From assembly GCA_030692925.1 (NCBI GenBank), contig JAUYBY010000010.1, positions 1 through 59,080 on the forward strand: a DNA stretch of 59,080 nt, written 5' to 3'. Below are positions 8,445-17,178 of the stretch, piece after piece. Each line of letters opens with the position of its first letter. Position 1 is the stretch's first letter. The notes beneath the pieces were generated by a model. The model was given only the letters and a program-made list of their open reading frames with translations, was not told the DNA's origin and did no database searches. The position numbers and the translations under genes are program-made. The DNA is from Candidatus Zixiibacteriota bacterium. Its GTDB lineage: Bacteria; Zixibacteria; MSB-5A5; RBG-16-43-9.

Positions 8445-9512
8445 TTAATATTCCTTTTCTTTCTCCTCTCCAGTTAATACCCTTAAAGCCCCCAGAGTCA
8501 AAGCCTCCAACTCATCCTCGCCCGGAAAAACCAGGATCTTGGAGAGAAAACTAACCCTTTCTTTGGTCATATTTATCAGCCTTTCCGAACGGGCTATCCC
8601 CCCGGTAAGGACAATTGCATCTACTTTTCCATATAGAGTCGCTGCCATCGCTCCGATCTCTTTGGCAATCTGGTAGACCATTGCCTCATAAATCAACCTG
8701 GCTTTCTCGTCCCCGGAATCTATCTTTTCCTCAATCTCCTCAACGTTATCCGTTCCTAAATAAGCCAGAAGCCCGCCTTTTTTAGTAATCTTATCGTACA
8801 TCTCTGTATAGGTGTATTTCCCGGATAAGCAGAGTTTTGCTAATCCTGTAGCGGGCAAACCGCCAGTTCTCTGGGGAGCCAGAGGACCGCCATCATTAGC
8901 ATTGCTCACGTCAATCATCTGCCCTTTCAAGTGGGAGGTGACGCTTATCCCGGAGCCAAGATGGACGATGATCAAATTAAGCTCCTCGTATTTTCTTCGT
9001 AATTCAGAAGCCGCCTTTCTTGCGACCATCTTGATATTCAGAGCATGTGATAAACTTATCCTTTCTAACTCCGGCATACCGGAGATGCGGGCAACAGGAA
9101 TTAGCTCATCCACTGAGACCGGGTCCACGATGAAAGCCGGAACTTGAGTATCTTTAGTCAATTCATAAGCGATAAGTGCCCCCAGATTAGAAACATGGTC
9201 TGCCAGAACATTACCTGATTTAATGTCAGAGAGCATTTTTTGGTTTACCCTGTAAGTTCCGCTTGATAGAGGCTTGAAAGGGCCTCCTCTGCCAACAACT
9301 GCAGCCAGATCTGAGATTTTAAAATGGTTTTTCTGTAGAAACTCAACAACCAAATTTTTTCTGTATTCTAATTGATCCAGGGTGCGTGGAAATACCTTAA
9401 GCTCCTCAGTCGAATGTCTTAAGACCTCAATCACTAAAGGATTCTTATCCTCAGACAAAGAGACCTTGGTAGAAGTAGCCCCGGGATTGATGCTCAGGAT
9501 TTTGTATCCCAT
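8445..9512 (-). CDS. buk: Butyrate kinase
   Basis: A 355-residue acetokinase-family enzyme that turns acyl-phosphate plus ADP into carboxylic acid plus ATP. Seen: the N-terminal ILSINPGATSTKVSL phosphate loop, VVGRGGPFKPLSSGTYRVN, HALNIKMVARKAA, IVHLGSGISVTSH and the C-terminal VLTGGIARSERL, all typical of Buk rather than AckA. Length matches the family. It completes the Ptb/Buk route to ATP, probably acting on butyryl- or isobutyryl/isovaleryl-phosphate. Ribosome site is weak. Confidence 0.93.
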   Translation of the reverse strand: MGYKILSINPGATSTKVSLSEDKNPLVIEVLRHSTEELKVFPRTLDQLEYRKNLVVEFLQKNHFKISDLAAVVGRGGPFKPLSSGTYRVNQKMLSDIKSGNVLADHVSNLGALIAYELTKDTQVPAFIVDPVSVDELIPVARISGMPELERISLSHALNIKMVARKAASELRRKYEELNLIIVHLGSGISVTSHLKGQMIDVSNANDGGPLAPQRTGGLPATGLAKLCLSGKYTYTEMYDKITKKGGLLAYLGTDNVEEIEEKIDSGDEKARLIYEAMVYQIAKEIGAMAATLYGKVDAIVLTGGIARSERLINMTKERVSFLSKILVFPGEDELEALTLGALRVLTGEEKEKEY

Positions 9513-9559
9513 ATTACAAAATGTAAGATGTTAGAAGTAAGACGTGAGACGATTTTTTT

Positions 9560-9586
9560 TAGGGCAGGCACGGGGGCCTGCCCCTA
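9560..9586. repeat. Stem-loop repeat
   Basis: AGGGCAGGC/GCCTGCCCCT hairpin in the gap between buk and the crotonase gene, flanked by a degenerate short repeat (9525-9555) of the GTAAGACGTGAGACG kind. Confidence 0.7.
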
Positions 9587-9637
9587 CAATTAAATCACGG
9601 TCACGAGCAACGAACAATGGTCACGTTTTTTCTCTTA

Positions 9638-10411
9638 TTACGCCCAGTTCGGTTTTCTCTTCTGTAAAAACGCCTCCATACCCTCTTTCGCCTCACCGGA
9701 TGCAAAACATTCACCGAAAGCGTCAACTTCAAAAGAGCTGCCAGTGGCAAAATCTGTCTCCACTCCTCTACTTATCACTCTTTTTGCTAATCTGACCGCA
9801 GCGGGTCCTTTGGAAGCTATTTTTTTCGCCATCTCCATACACACATCCATCAGATTATCATGAGGCACTACCTGATTGACCAGACCGATAGAAAGAGCAG
9901 TCTGGGCATCGATCATATCTGCCGTCAGGATCAACTCTTTAGCTTTAGCCGTACCGACCATTCGAGCCAATCTCTGAGTTCCAGCAAATCCCGGAATCAC
10001 ACCTAAGTTTACCTCTGGCTGACCTAACTTGGCTTTATCTGAAGCGATTCTGATATCACAAGCCATCGCCAATTCGCACCCCCCACCTAAGGCAAATCCG
10101 TTGACTGCTGCAATCACAGGTCTATCTTGAGATTCGATCAGGGAAAAAACCTTTTGGCCCATCTCTGAAAAATCAATTGCCTGCTGTCTGGTCATATCTT
10201 TCATCTCAGCAATATCTGCACCAGCCACAAATGCTTTCCCCTCGCCGGTGATGATGATTACTCTGAGTTTCTCATCCCTGCTCCACTGGTGAGCAACGTC
10301 ATTAAGCTCATGAATGGTCTCGGTATTTAATGCATTCAACTGCTGGGGCCGGTTGATCTTGATTATGCCGATATTCTCCTTGATCTCAGTTAGAATATTT
10401 TTATACTCCAC
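9638..10411 (-). CDS. Enoyl-CoA hydratase (crotonase type)
   Basis: A 257-residue crotonase-fold hydratase of beta-oxidation, converting crotonyl-CoA-like substrates to 3-hydroxyacyl-CoA. Both catalytic Glu are present: one in GGGCELAMACD, the other in GQPEVNLGVIPG; the oxyanion-hole pattern AGADIAEM is intact. I place the start at the GTG at 10411, directly after an AAGGAAGGAGGAG ribosome site; the frame remains open to an ATG at 10450, but those bases overlap a repeat (10439-10463). Next gene upstream is an acyl-CoA dehydrogenase, consistent with a short-chain beta-oxidation set. Confidence 0.9.
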   Translation of the reverse strand: MEYKNILTEIKENIGIIKINRPQQLNALNTETIHELNDVAHQWSRDEKLRVIIITGEGKAFVAGADIAEMKDMTRQQAIDFSEMGQKVFSLIESQDRPVIAAVNGFALGGGCELAMACDIRIASDKAKLGQPEVNLGVIPGFAGTQRLARMVGTAKAKELILTADMIDAQTALSIGLVNQVVPHDNLMDVCMEMAKKIASKGPAAVRLAKRVISRGVETDFATGSSFEVDAFGECFASGEAKEGMEAFLQKRKPNWA

Positions 10412-10438
10412 GTCTCCTCCTTCCTTTTTAGCTAATTC

Positions 10439-10463
10439 GGACAGGGACAAGCCCTGTCCCTAC
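10439..10463. repeat. GGACAGGG/CCCTGTCC stem-loop
   Basis: A single arm-loop-arm unit (loop ACAA or similar) of the family whose double-hairpin copies are at 19746-19803 and 51361-51423. Confidence 0.8.
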
Positions 10464-10631
10464 TTTTGCTCATCTCTTTTTTTAACTTTTTTAAGACATA
10501 ATGCTTTATTTAATTCTCGTCTTACGTCTAAGTCTTACATCTCTTATCAGCTTAATCCATCCAATCTGCTGTGAATGAGTTTCTTTGCTTTTTTGTTCTC
10601 AGCCTTTAGACTATAGACTTCAGACTTTTGC

Positions 10632-11765
10632 CTATTTGATTAACTCCCTGAAAATAACCAGTCTCTGAATCTCTGAAGTTCCTTCTCCGATTTCGCAGAG
10701 TTTCACGTCACGCAGGTATCTTTCTACTGGATATCTCCTTGAGTATCCATATTCTCCGAAAATTTGAATTGCTTCGTAAGTAACGAATCTTCCGATCTCA
10801 GAAGCGAAAAGTTTTGCCATAGCAGATTCCTTCACGTATTTCTGCCCTCTATCTTCAAGAAAAGCAGCATGATAAATCAGATGTCTGGCTGCCTCAATCT
10901 GGGTTGCCATATCCGCCAGTTTGAACTGGATCGCCTGGGACTCAATTAGAGGTTTTTCAAACTGTATAGTCTCTTTGGCATATTTCAAAGCTTTCTCAAA
11001 AGCACCCTGAGCGATGCCTAAAGCCATTGCTCCGATACTTATCCTTCCGCCATCGAGGGTGACTAAAAATTGCTTGAACCCTTCACCTTCTTTGCCTAAG
11101 AGATTCTCCCTAGGAACTTTTAAATCCTCAAAATGCAAAGTGGCAGTATCTGACCCCCTTATCCCCATTTTGTTTTCCTTTTTGCCAACCGTGAACCCCT
11201 TCATCCCTTTTTCTAAAATGAAAGAACTGATTCCTTTGGTTCCTTTGGTTTTATCTGTTGCTGCAGTGATAACGAAGGTCCCGGCAACTGAGGCATTGGT
11301 GATAAAACATTTGGAGCCGTTTATTACGTAACTGTCTCCTTTCAACACCGCTGTGGTTTTTGTCCCCCCGGCATCTGAGCCTGCATCCGGCTCAGTCAAG
11401 CCAAAAGCACCTAATTTCTCACCCTTAGCCAGAGGAGGTATATATTTTTTCTTCTGCTCCTCACTTCCAAAAAGGTAAAGAGGACAGATAGCCAGTGAAT
11501 TGTGAGCAGCAATAGTGATGCCGGTGGAGCCGCAGACCCTTGAAAGCTCCTCCACGGCAATTGCATATCTTAAAGTATCGATGCCCGTGCCTCCGAATTC
11601 CGGAGGAACTACCATCCCTAAAAGACCCAGCTGGGCGACCTTTTTTATGTTCTCATAAGGGAACTGCGCCTTCTCATCTGCTTCCTGAGCTTTTGGCTCG
11701 ATCTCCTTTTCAGCGAACTCCCTTATGCTTTTTCGGAAATCTTCGTACTTTTTATCCAAATACAT
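10632..11765 (-). CDS. Acyl-CoA dehydrogenase (short-chain type)
   Basis: A 377-residue FAD-dependent dehydrogenase that forms the 2,3-double bond of acyl-CoA, passing electrons to ETF. Seen: the [18 protein letters not shown]-binding signature (about residues 117-131), [13 protein letters not shown], and [13 protein letters not shown] near the C-terminus, whose Glu is in the position of the catalytic base of butyryl/medium-chain enzymes. Isovaleryl-CoA dehydrogenases have Ala or Gly there, so a straight-chain or 2-branched substrate is more likely. The gene follows a second dehydrogenase nine bases upstream. Confidence 0.92.
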   Translation of the reverse strand: MYLDKKYEDFRKSIREFAEKEIEPKAQEADEKAQFPYENIKKVAQLGLLGMVVPPEFGGTGIDTLRYAIAVEELSRVCGSTGITIAAHNSLAICPLYLFGSEEQKKKYIPPLAKGEKLGAFGLTEPDAGSDAGGTKTTAVLKGDSYVINGSKCFITNASVAGTFVITAATDKTKGTKGISSFILEKGMKGFTVGKKENKMGIRGSDTATLHFEDLKVPRENLLGKEGEGFKQFLVTLDGGRISIGAMALGIAQGAFEKALKYAKETIQFEKPLIESQAIQFKLADMATQIEAARHLIYHAAFLEDRGQKYVKESAMAKLFASEIGRFVTYEAIQIFGEYGYSRRYPVERYLRDVKLCEIGEGTSEIQRLVIFRELIK

Positions 11766-11773
11766 CCTGTTCT

Positions 11774-12913
11774 CTATTTCAAAAGATCTCTGGAGATGAC
11801 CATTCTCTGCGCCTCAGAGGTTCCTTCGTAGATCTCGGTCACCCTGGCATCCCGGAAATACCTTTCCACTGCATATTCCTTCATATAGCCATACCCGCCG
11901 TGAATCTGTACTGCTTCGTTTACCACATAATTTGCCGCCTCTGAGGCAAATAGCTTTGCCATCGAGGCTTCTTTTATACATCTGATATTATTTTGCTTGA
12001 GCCAGGCCGCATGATGCACTAAAAGGCGAGCAGCTTCAATCTGGGTAGCCATGCTGGCTAATTTGAACTGGATAGCCTGAAAATTACAGATCGGCTGACC
12101 GAACTGGACCCTCTCCTTTGAGTATTTCAAAGCTTCATCCATAGCGGATTGAGCTATTCCCACAGCTTGAGCTCCCACCCCTATTCTACCGGAATCAAGC
12201 AACTCTAAGGCTATCCGGAAATCTTCGTTTTCTTCTCCAATGAGGTTTTCCTTGGGTACGAGACAATCTTCAAAAGAGATTTCCCTGGTATCAGAACCCC
12301 TGATCCCCATCTTTTTCTCTTTTGTCCCAACCTTAAACCCTTTTAATCCTTTCTCTACTAAAATACAGGAAATACCTTTGGATTTTGCCTCTGGACTGGT
12401 CGAAACAAAAAGGACAAAAAGGTCTGCTATCCCGGCATTGGTTACGAAGGTTTTGGTCCCATTGACTAAATAGTTGTTCCCCTTCAAAACTGCATTGGTC
12501 TTAATGCTTCCAGCATCTGTTCCAGCCTGAGGCTCTGTTAAAGAATAAGCTCCAATGAATTCTCCCCGGGTCAATTTAGGCAGGTATTTTTTCTTCTGCT
12601 CTTCTGTTCCAAATTTAAAAATGGCGTCGCAGACTAAAGAGTTATGGACAGATAAGGAGATCTGCAAAGCAGCGCAAGCTCTGGCAAACTCCTCCATCAC
12701 CAGAATGTAGCTGATGAAATCCAGACCAGAGCCGCCATATTCCTCCGGCATCAGCATCCCCATATACCCTAATTCAGCCAACTCCTTATACAGATCTCTG
12801 GGGATCTCCTCTTTCTCATCGAACTCCTGGGCTTTGGGTGCTAATTTCTCAGAGGCAAATTCTCTGGCAGCCTCTTTTATCATCTTCTGGTCTTCGGTAA
12901 GTTCAAAATCCAT
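11774..12913 (-). CDS. Acyl-CoA dehydrogenase (short-chain type)
   Basis: A 379-residue acyl-CoA dehydrogenase, paralogous to its downstream neighbour. The start is the ATG at 12913 (MDFELTEDQ), preceded by AGGAGA; the open frame upstream to 13015 is repeat sequence. Seen: YSLTEPQAGTDAGS, FVTNAGIADLF, and IYEGTSEAQRMVISRD with the SCAD-type catalytic Glu. ETF genes are not in the window. The close spacing with 10632-11765 suggests one transcript. Exact chain preference cannot be read from sequence. Confidence 0.92.
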   Translation of the reverse strand: MDFELTEDQKMIKEAAREFASEKLAPKAQEFDEKEEIPRDLYKELAELGYMGMLMPEEYGGSGLDFISYILVMEEFARACAALQISLSVHNSLVCDAIFKFGTEEQKKKYLPKLTRGEFIGAYSLTEPQAGTDAGSIKTNAVLKGNNYLVNGTKTFVTNAGIADLFVLFVSTSPEAKSKGISCILVEKGLKGFKVGTKEKKMGIRGSDTREISFEDCLVPKENLIGEENEDFRIALELLDSGRIGVGAQAVGIAQSAMDEALKYSKERVQFGQPICNFQAIQFKLASMATQIEAARLLVHHAAWLKQNNIRCIKEASMAKLFASEAANYVVNEAVQIHGGYGYMKEYAVERYFRDARVTEIYEGTSEAQRMVISRDLLK

Positions 12914-12950
12914 GGGTTTCTCTCCTAGTTTAATAACCGGATTGATACGC

Positions 12951-13169
12951 GTAGGGGCGGAGTTTAGCTCCGCCCTACAAGATGGGTGGAGACAAGCTCC
13001 ACCCCTACGCGACATCTCTAATGGTTAATAACCTCCAAAATGAAATCTGATTTAAAAGATTGTATCATCTTCTGTAGCCTTTACAGAGGCGTTGATCGGC
13101 GGGCAAGGGTGCCCGCCCTACGAGATATGAAAAAGTCAACATTCGTAGGCGGGGCTACCAGCCCCGCTA
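12951..13169. repeat. Stem-loop repeat cluster
   Basis: Two back-to-back hairpins at 12951-13009 (GGGGCGGAG/CTCCGCCC and GGGTGGAG/CTCCACCC, with GTAGGGG at one end and CCCCTAC at the other), then GCGGGCA/TGCCCGC (around 13098-13117) and GGCGGGGCTACCAGCCCCGC (13150-13169). No gene. Confidence 0.8.
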
Positions 13170-13192
13170 TTTTGAATCCCTCAGATATTTTT

Positions 13193-14440
13193 TTACTCCG
13201 CCTTTTTGAAAATCATTGCGGTGACGGTTTTGTCATTACCGCCCATGCTGATCATCAGTGCATAGGGTCTATTCGAATTGATCTTCACCTGGTAACCGTT
13301 AGCTTTTCCGGTTAACTCGTGAATACAGTCTACAGCTTGTCTCACGCCGGTTCCGCCAACGTAATGTCCAAAACCGATTAAACCTCCACCTGGATTCGTG
13401 GGAATCTCTCCATCAATTCTGGTCTTGCCTGATTCCACCAAGGCTGCTCCCTCTCCATATTTGGCAAAACCAGCTGCTTCTAAGGCTAAAATGCCGGTAA
13501 TGGTGAAGCAGTCGTGCACTTCGAGCAAACCTATATCTTTTGGACCCAGCCCGGTCATCTGATAGGCTTTCTCTGCCGCTTTTTGAGTGGTGAGAAGCCT
13601 GGTCGGGTCTTCCGGCTGTTTGGTCAGATTAGCTTCACATTGACCATAACCCACGACCTCAATAGCATCCTTTTTATCTATCCCCAGTTTCTTAAGCCCT
13701 TCCTCTGAGGCGAATATCAAAGCAGAAGCACCGTCTGAGACTTTTGAACAGTCATAGATGTTGAGATTCTCCACAAAAGCCTTCGGATTTGGCGGGGTCA
13801 TGCCAGCACCGAACAGATCCTCTATTGAGTTCTGATATTCCTGAGCTTTTGGGTTTTTCCGGGCATTCTTTATCATCTGCTCATACCATAATGCCATCCC
13901 CTTGCGGGTAGGCTCGTATCCGAATTTCTGATAATAGACTCCAGCCCTATCTGAGAATTTAGCCGGGAAAAAATAGGCGTGCCCCTCTTTACGCTCAGAG
14001 GCATAATGCCCTGCACCGGCCAGAATATCCGCTCCATAGATAGCTTTTACCGTATTCTGAACCTCAACCCCGAGAGTCAACACCGTATCAGCAAGATCAG
14101 ATAGAACTGTCTTCATCGAAGTAACTAAAGCCAGACCTCCCGAACCGCAAGCCCCTTCGACCCTGGTAGACGGTTTGTATTCCAGAGCCGGGTCTATTTC
14201 TGGAATGAATCCTGCTAAATTACCCTGCTTACAGAACCTGGCAGCCATGAAATTGGAGATAACCCCCTCATCGATATTCTTCGGGTCGGAAATCTGGGCA
14301 ATCGATCCGCGTCCAGCTTCAGTTATATACTGCTCTATTCCTGGTCTGGCTTTTTTTGGATTAAATTCCTTTCTTCCTGAGCCAAAAGAAATAGTATTAT
14401 ACCCCGCAGCTAAATAGACTTTTTTTCTGAATTTCGTCAT
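13193..14440 (-). CDS. SCP2-type thiolase, degradative
   Basis: A 415-residue thiolase of the sterol-carrier-protein-x class. The nucleophilic Cys is in VEGACGSGGLAL (about residue 98), a His is in LEVHDCFT, and a second His is in GFGHYVGGTG, a variant of the usual GHPxGATG. There is no C-terminal Cys-x-Gly, as expected for this class. It lies 11 bases after the 3-hydroxyacyl-CoA dehydrogenase gene and has a strong AAGGAGG site, so the pair is one operon catalysing the last two beta-oxidation steps. An acetoacetyl-CoA or 2-methyl-branched 3-ketoacyl-CoA substrate are both possible. Confidence 0.85.
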   Translation of the reverse strand: MTKFRKKVYLAAGYNTISFGSGRKEFNPKKARPGIEQYITEAGRGSIAQISDPKNIDEGVISNFMAARFCKQGNLAGFIPEIDPALEYKPSTRVEGACGSGGLALVTSMKTVLSDLADTVLTLGVEVQNTVKAIYGADILAGAGHYASERKEGHAYFFPAKFSDRAGVYYQKFGYEPTRKGMALWYEQMIKNARKNPKAQEYQNSIEDLFGAGMTPPNPKAFVENLNIYDCSKVSDGASALIFASEEGLKKLGIDKKDAIEVVGYGQCEANLTKQPEDPTRLLTTQKAAEKAYQMTGLGPKDIGLLEVHDCFTITGILALEAAGFAKYGEGAALVESGKTRIDGEIPTNPGGGLIGFGHYVGGTGVRQAVDCIHELTGKANGYQVKINSNRPYALMISMGGNDKTVTAMIFKKAE

Positions 14441-14451
14441 TTTAAACCTCC

Positions 14452-15792
14452 TTAAATGTAGTCGTTAATTGGTCCGTACAAATGATAAAACCCATTCAAT
14501 AATACGTTATTCACATCCTCAGCCGTTTTAGCTACACCGATCTTCACTAACTTTTCGCCGATCTCTTTGGAGTTTTTGAGGTAGGCTAAAGCTAACTTTG
14601 CTCCCAGGGTATTAGAGGATTTCAGATTCTGGAAGAAAGTCTTGAGTTTGTCATTTTTCTTCAGGTCAGCAACCAGGTTTCTCCATGCGTAGAACCCTAC
14701 GGGATATTCACCTAACTTTTTATCTAACTCACCGCTCCATCCCTGCGGGTCGAAAAGCTTATATTCTCCCTTATCGATATCGTAAACTCCGACTGGCCTG
14801 TTCTTGTCATATTTCAGGAAACCGTCTTTCTGACTGCCATCGCTTCTCTGCCCGCCTAAGATTTTCTTATCATACATCTTTTTCAAAAGGTCATCCTCCA
14901 AATCCTCACCCTGGATATAACCGGCGACAGTCTCGGAAATAGACTGGAAAACATCCACTCCCACGTAATCGATCAACTGGAAAATCCCCATAGGCCTGAT
15001 CAATAAATCTTGACTGATTTTGTTGATTATATAAAGCCCCCCAGGCAGGGAATAATCTTTAGCCAGCTTCGTGGCTTCTCTTAGACCATATAGACCGTCT
15101 CTCAGGAAATGCCCATTTCCTACGAATCCGGCTATGTCATTTGAGGGAACGATCTTCTTGCTCAATCTTTTCGCCAGCTCCATGGAGAAATCTCTTAATT
15201 CCTGAACAGTATTATCAGCAAAGATCAACTCTGCCAGTTTCTGCACCGTGGGAGGATTATAAAAATGAAAACCGCTTATCCTACCGTTGAGGTTGGCTTC
15301 TTTATTTAAAATATTTATGGGAATAGACGAGGTGTTAGTTAGATAAAGCGTATCCTTGCCGCACAGGTTATCCATCTTCTTAAGAAGATCAACCTTCAAA
15401 TCCTTTTTCTCTAAAACCGCCTCGAAGATCACTCTGGAGTCTTTCACTATACTTAAATCTGTTCCGGTCCGGATAAAAGAGAGTGCATCCTCCACGTACT
15501 GGTTAATGCAATCCTGATTTTCCACTAAATCTTCCCGATCCTTATACATCTGCCTCAACAATACACAGGCTTTCTCCCCCGCCTTGACCAACTGGGTTCT
15601 AAGATATTGCTGTAAACCCGCCAGATGGTCGAGGTTAATATCAATCAAATATAACCTATAATTCTTGTCCTTGTTTTCCGGCTTATTTTTTAACCTGGCC
15701 ATCTCCTGAGCTAAAAGCAAAGCTATTCCGCTGCCCATCTTACCTGCCGCTCCGATTATCGCCACATTTTGCAGTCTCTCGTCAAAAGTCAT
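14452..15792 (-). CDS. 3-hydroxyacyl-CoA dehydrogenase
   Basis: A 446-residue NAD-dependent dehydrogenase, longer than the roughly 280-residue single-domain HBDs. The Rossmann nucleotide loop is GAAGKMGSGIA (residues 14-24), and TNTSSIPI followed by GFHFYNPP (His of the catalytic dyad) marks the active site; two C-terminal helical domains follow, the first with RPMGIFQLIDYVGVDV. It oxidises 3-hydroxyacyl-CoA to 3-ketoacyl-CoA for the thiolase encoded 11 bases downstream. GGAGG precedes the ATG, and a promoter is visible at 15852-15880. Confidence 0.88.
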   Translation of the reverse strand: MTFDERLQNVAIIGAAGKMGSGIALLLAQEMARLKNKPENKDKNYRLYLIDINLDHLAGLQQYLRTQLVKAGEKACVLLRQMYKDREDLVENQDCINQYVEDALSFIRTGTDLSIVKDSRVIFEAVLEKKDLKVDLLKKMDNLCGKDTLYLTNTSSIPINILNKEANLNGRISGFHFYNPPTVQKLAELIFADNTVQELRDFSMELAKRLSKKIVPSNDIAGFVGNGHFLRDGLYGLREATKLAKDYSLPGGLYIINKISQDLLIRPMGIFQLIDYVGVDVFQSISETVAGYIQGEDLEDDLLKKMYDKKILGGQRSDGSQKDGFLKYDKNRPVGVYDIDKGEYKLFDPQGWSGELDKKLGEYPVGFYAWRNLVADLKKNDKLKTFFQNLKSSNTLGAKLALAYLKNSKEIGEKLVKIGVAKTAEDVNNVLLNGFYHLYGPINDYI

Positions 15793-15851
15793 AGAATTAA
15801 CCTCCGGTTATTGGATTTTCTTAAGAAAGTCATAATTTTATCACCGCTCTA

Positions 15852-15880
15852 TATATAATCTTTTCTGGACTCATATTCAA
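15852..15880 (-). promoter_or_regulatory. Putative promoter for the dehydrogenase-thiolase operon
   Basis: TTGAAT (15880-15875), 17-base spacer, TATATA (15857-15852); start near 15845, leader about 53 bases. Confidence 0.5.
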
Positions 15881-15959
15881 GGATTTTCTTTCTTAGTTTG
15901 CGATTTTTTTCACAAGGTTGTAGCGTCCTCACTCCTGTGAGGACGACACACTCCTCTGT

Positions 15960-15985
15960 GGTGTCAGGAGTTACCTCCTGACACC
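15960..15985. repeat. REP hairpin at the 3' end of the RAYT gene
   Basis: GGTGTCAGGAG/CTCCTGACACC. The last codons and the stop of the transposase lie inside this hairpin. Same family as 16554-16579 and 1825-1850. Confidence 0.85.
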
Positions 15986-16530
15986 AGAAAATTCTTATCA
16001 ACCTCAATTAGTGAATTATCTTCACAAAAATAATTCCTGATACTGGAGTAAGGCCAGTCCGTAAAATTCTCCACCAGCCCTCTTTTTTGTGGATTGAAAT
16101 GAATGTATTGAATTTTACCTAAAAGCGTTTTCTCATTAGTTATCACCAAACAGTCAAATCTATCCTCCCAGAGTTTGAATTTCTGTCCAGAGACATTTTC
16201 CGCATTCTTTCTTAAATAACTCAATGCCCGCTTCTTATTTTCAGTTTCACAGAGTTTTCTGAATTCAAAACAAGTGAACTTCTTAAAATCGCGCATCAAT
16301 TCAGAAATTCTTGGATTTTCATCAAAGTAAGCTATGAGGTGAATATGATTGGGCATCAAAACATAAGCGATCAATTTAAATCGATACTTCTTTTGCAAGA
16401 ATCTCAAAGAGGATAAGAGAATTTCATAGCATTTTCTATTTGTGAAAATAGGTCTAAGTCCAACTACAGAAGTAGTCACAAAGAATGCCTTACCATATTT
16501 TTCGTAAATGTTTCTTTTTCTTAATCCCAT
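15964..16530 (-). CDS. REP-associated tyrosine transposase (RAYT, HUH Y1 family)
   Basis: A 188-residue Y1-type HUH nuclease. The metal-binding HUH motif is in VLMPNHIHLIAYF (about residues 57-69), and the catalytic Tyr lies in the conserved IQYIHFNPQKRGLV block (about residue 142). Size and motifs match RAYT/TnpA-REP proteins, which cut single-stranded DNA at REP hairpins. It is bracketed by hairpins of one family at 15960-15985 and 16554-16579, and the final six codons with the stop are part of the 3' hairpin. It interrupts the metabolic island between the dehydrogenase and the biotin-carrier gene. It looks intact. Confidence 0.9.
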   Translation of the reverse strand: MGLRKRNIYEKYGKAFFVTTSVVGLRPIFTNRKCYEILLSSLRFLQKKYRFKLIAYVLMPNHIHLIAYFDENPRISELMRDFKKFTCFEFRKLCETENKKRALSYLRKNAENVSGQKFKLWEDRFDCLVITNEKTLLGKIQYIHFNPQKRGLVENFTDWPYSSIRNYFCEDNSLIEVDKNFLVSGGNS

Positions 16531-16553
16531 TTAAGCTATTATCAGTTGGTGAC

Positions 16554-16579
16554 GCTGTCAGGTGGTAACACCTGACAGC
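16554..16579. repeat. REP hairpin at the 5' side of the RAYT gene
   Basis: GCTGTCAGGTG/CACCTGACAGC with a GTAA-type loop, 24 bases upstream of the transposase start. Confidence 0.85.
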
Positions 16580-16607
16580 ACAGTTAAGATTTTTTTCACA
16601 AGGTGTA

Positions 16608-16661
16608 TCGTAGCGCGAGGCTTTCAGCCTCGCAATGCGACCCTGAAAGGGTCGCGCTACA
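16608..16661. repeat. BIME-like double hairpin, GTAGCGCGA type, copy 1
   Basis: GCGAGGC/GCCTCGC hairpin, AAT, then GCGACCC/GGGTCGC hairpin, the pair enclosed by GTAGC and GCTAC. Inverted relative to copies at 26648-26698 and 31225-31276. Confidence 0.88.
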
Positions 16662-16668
16662 AACAACA

Positions 16669-17175
16669 TTACTTCTCCTCTTCCAACTCCATAATCGGCT
16701 CTTCAGTATCCACCATCTGGTTTTCCTTAAAATTGACTTTTTTCACAATTCCGTCCAAAGCCGATTTTATCTCGTGCTCCATCTTCATCGCCTCAACAAT
16801 TACCAGGCTCTGCTTTTTCCTCACCCTTTCACCTTCGGAGACTAAAATCTTGAGAATCCTGCCCGGCATTGGCGCCCGCACTAACTGTTTCCCATCGACT
16901 AAACCTGCTTCATCCTCTTTTTTTCTGACCTTAGCAGCTTCCTTTTCCTGAATGACGAATTGCTCACCCTGAACGAAGATGAATCTCTTATTCTCAGCCT
17001 CAGCTATGTAAACTGTCTGGTTATGCCCGTCAATTGTAAGAGAAAAGCAGTTAGAGGAGATGACCTGAAACTCAACTTCTCTTTTTGAATTACCCAGATC
17101 GACGAAATAGGTATCCCCCTTTTTCTCGATAGAGATTTTATAGAGTTTATCTTCTAAATTGAATTCAAATTCCAT
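16669..17175 (-). CDS. Biotin carboxyl carrier protein (methylcrotonyl-CoA carboxylase set)
   Basis: A 168-residue biotinyl protein. The C-terminal lipoyl/biotin domain has the biotinylation motif EAMKMEHEI with the target Lys near residue 129, preceded by PMPGRILKILVSEGE; the N-terminal half is a beta-rich BT-like domain. It carries CO2 from the biotin carboxylase to the carboxyltransferase. The gene starts three bases after the biotin carboxylase stop, and with liuC and mccB further upstream it forms the leucine-branch carboxylase in split form. Confidence 0.92.
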   Translation of the reverse strand: MEFEFNLEDKLYKISIEKKGDTYFVDLGNSKREVEFQVISSNCFSLTIDGHNQTVYIAEAENKRFIFVQGEQFVIQEKEAAKVRKKEDEAGLVDGKQLVRAPMPGRILKILVSEGERVRKKQSLVIVEAMKMEHEIKSALDGIVKKVNFKENQMVDTEEPIMELEEEK

Positions 17176-17178
17176 AAG

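Noticed and set aside
15964-16530. IS200/IS605 insertion sequence
   Set aside because: The protein has the RAYT-type IHFNPQKRGLV block and REP hairpins at both sides, and no TnpB gene accompanies it.
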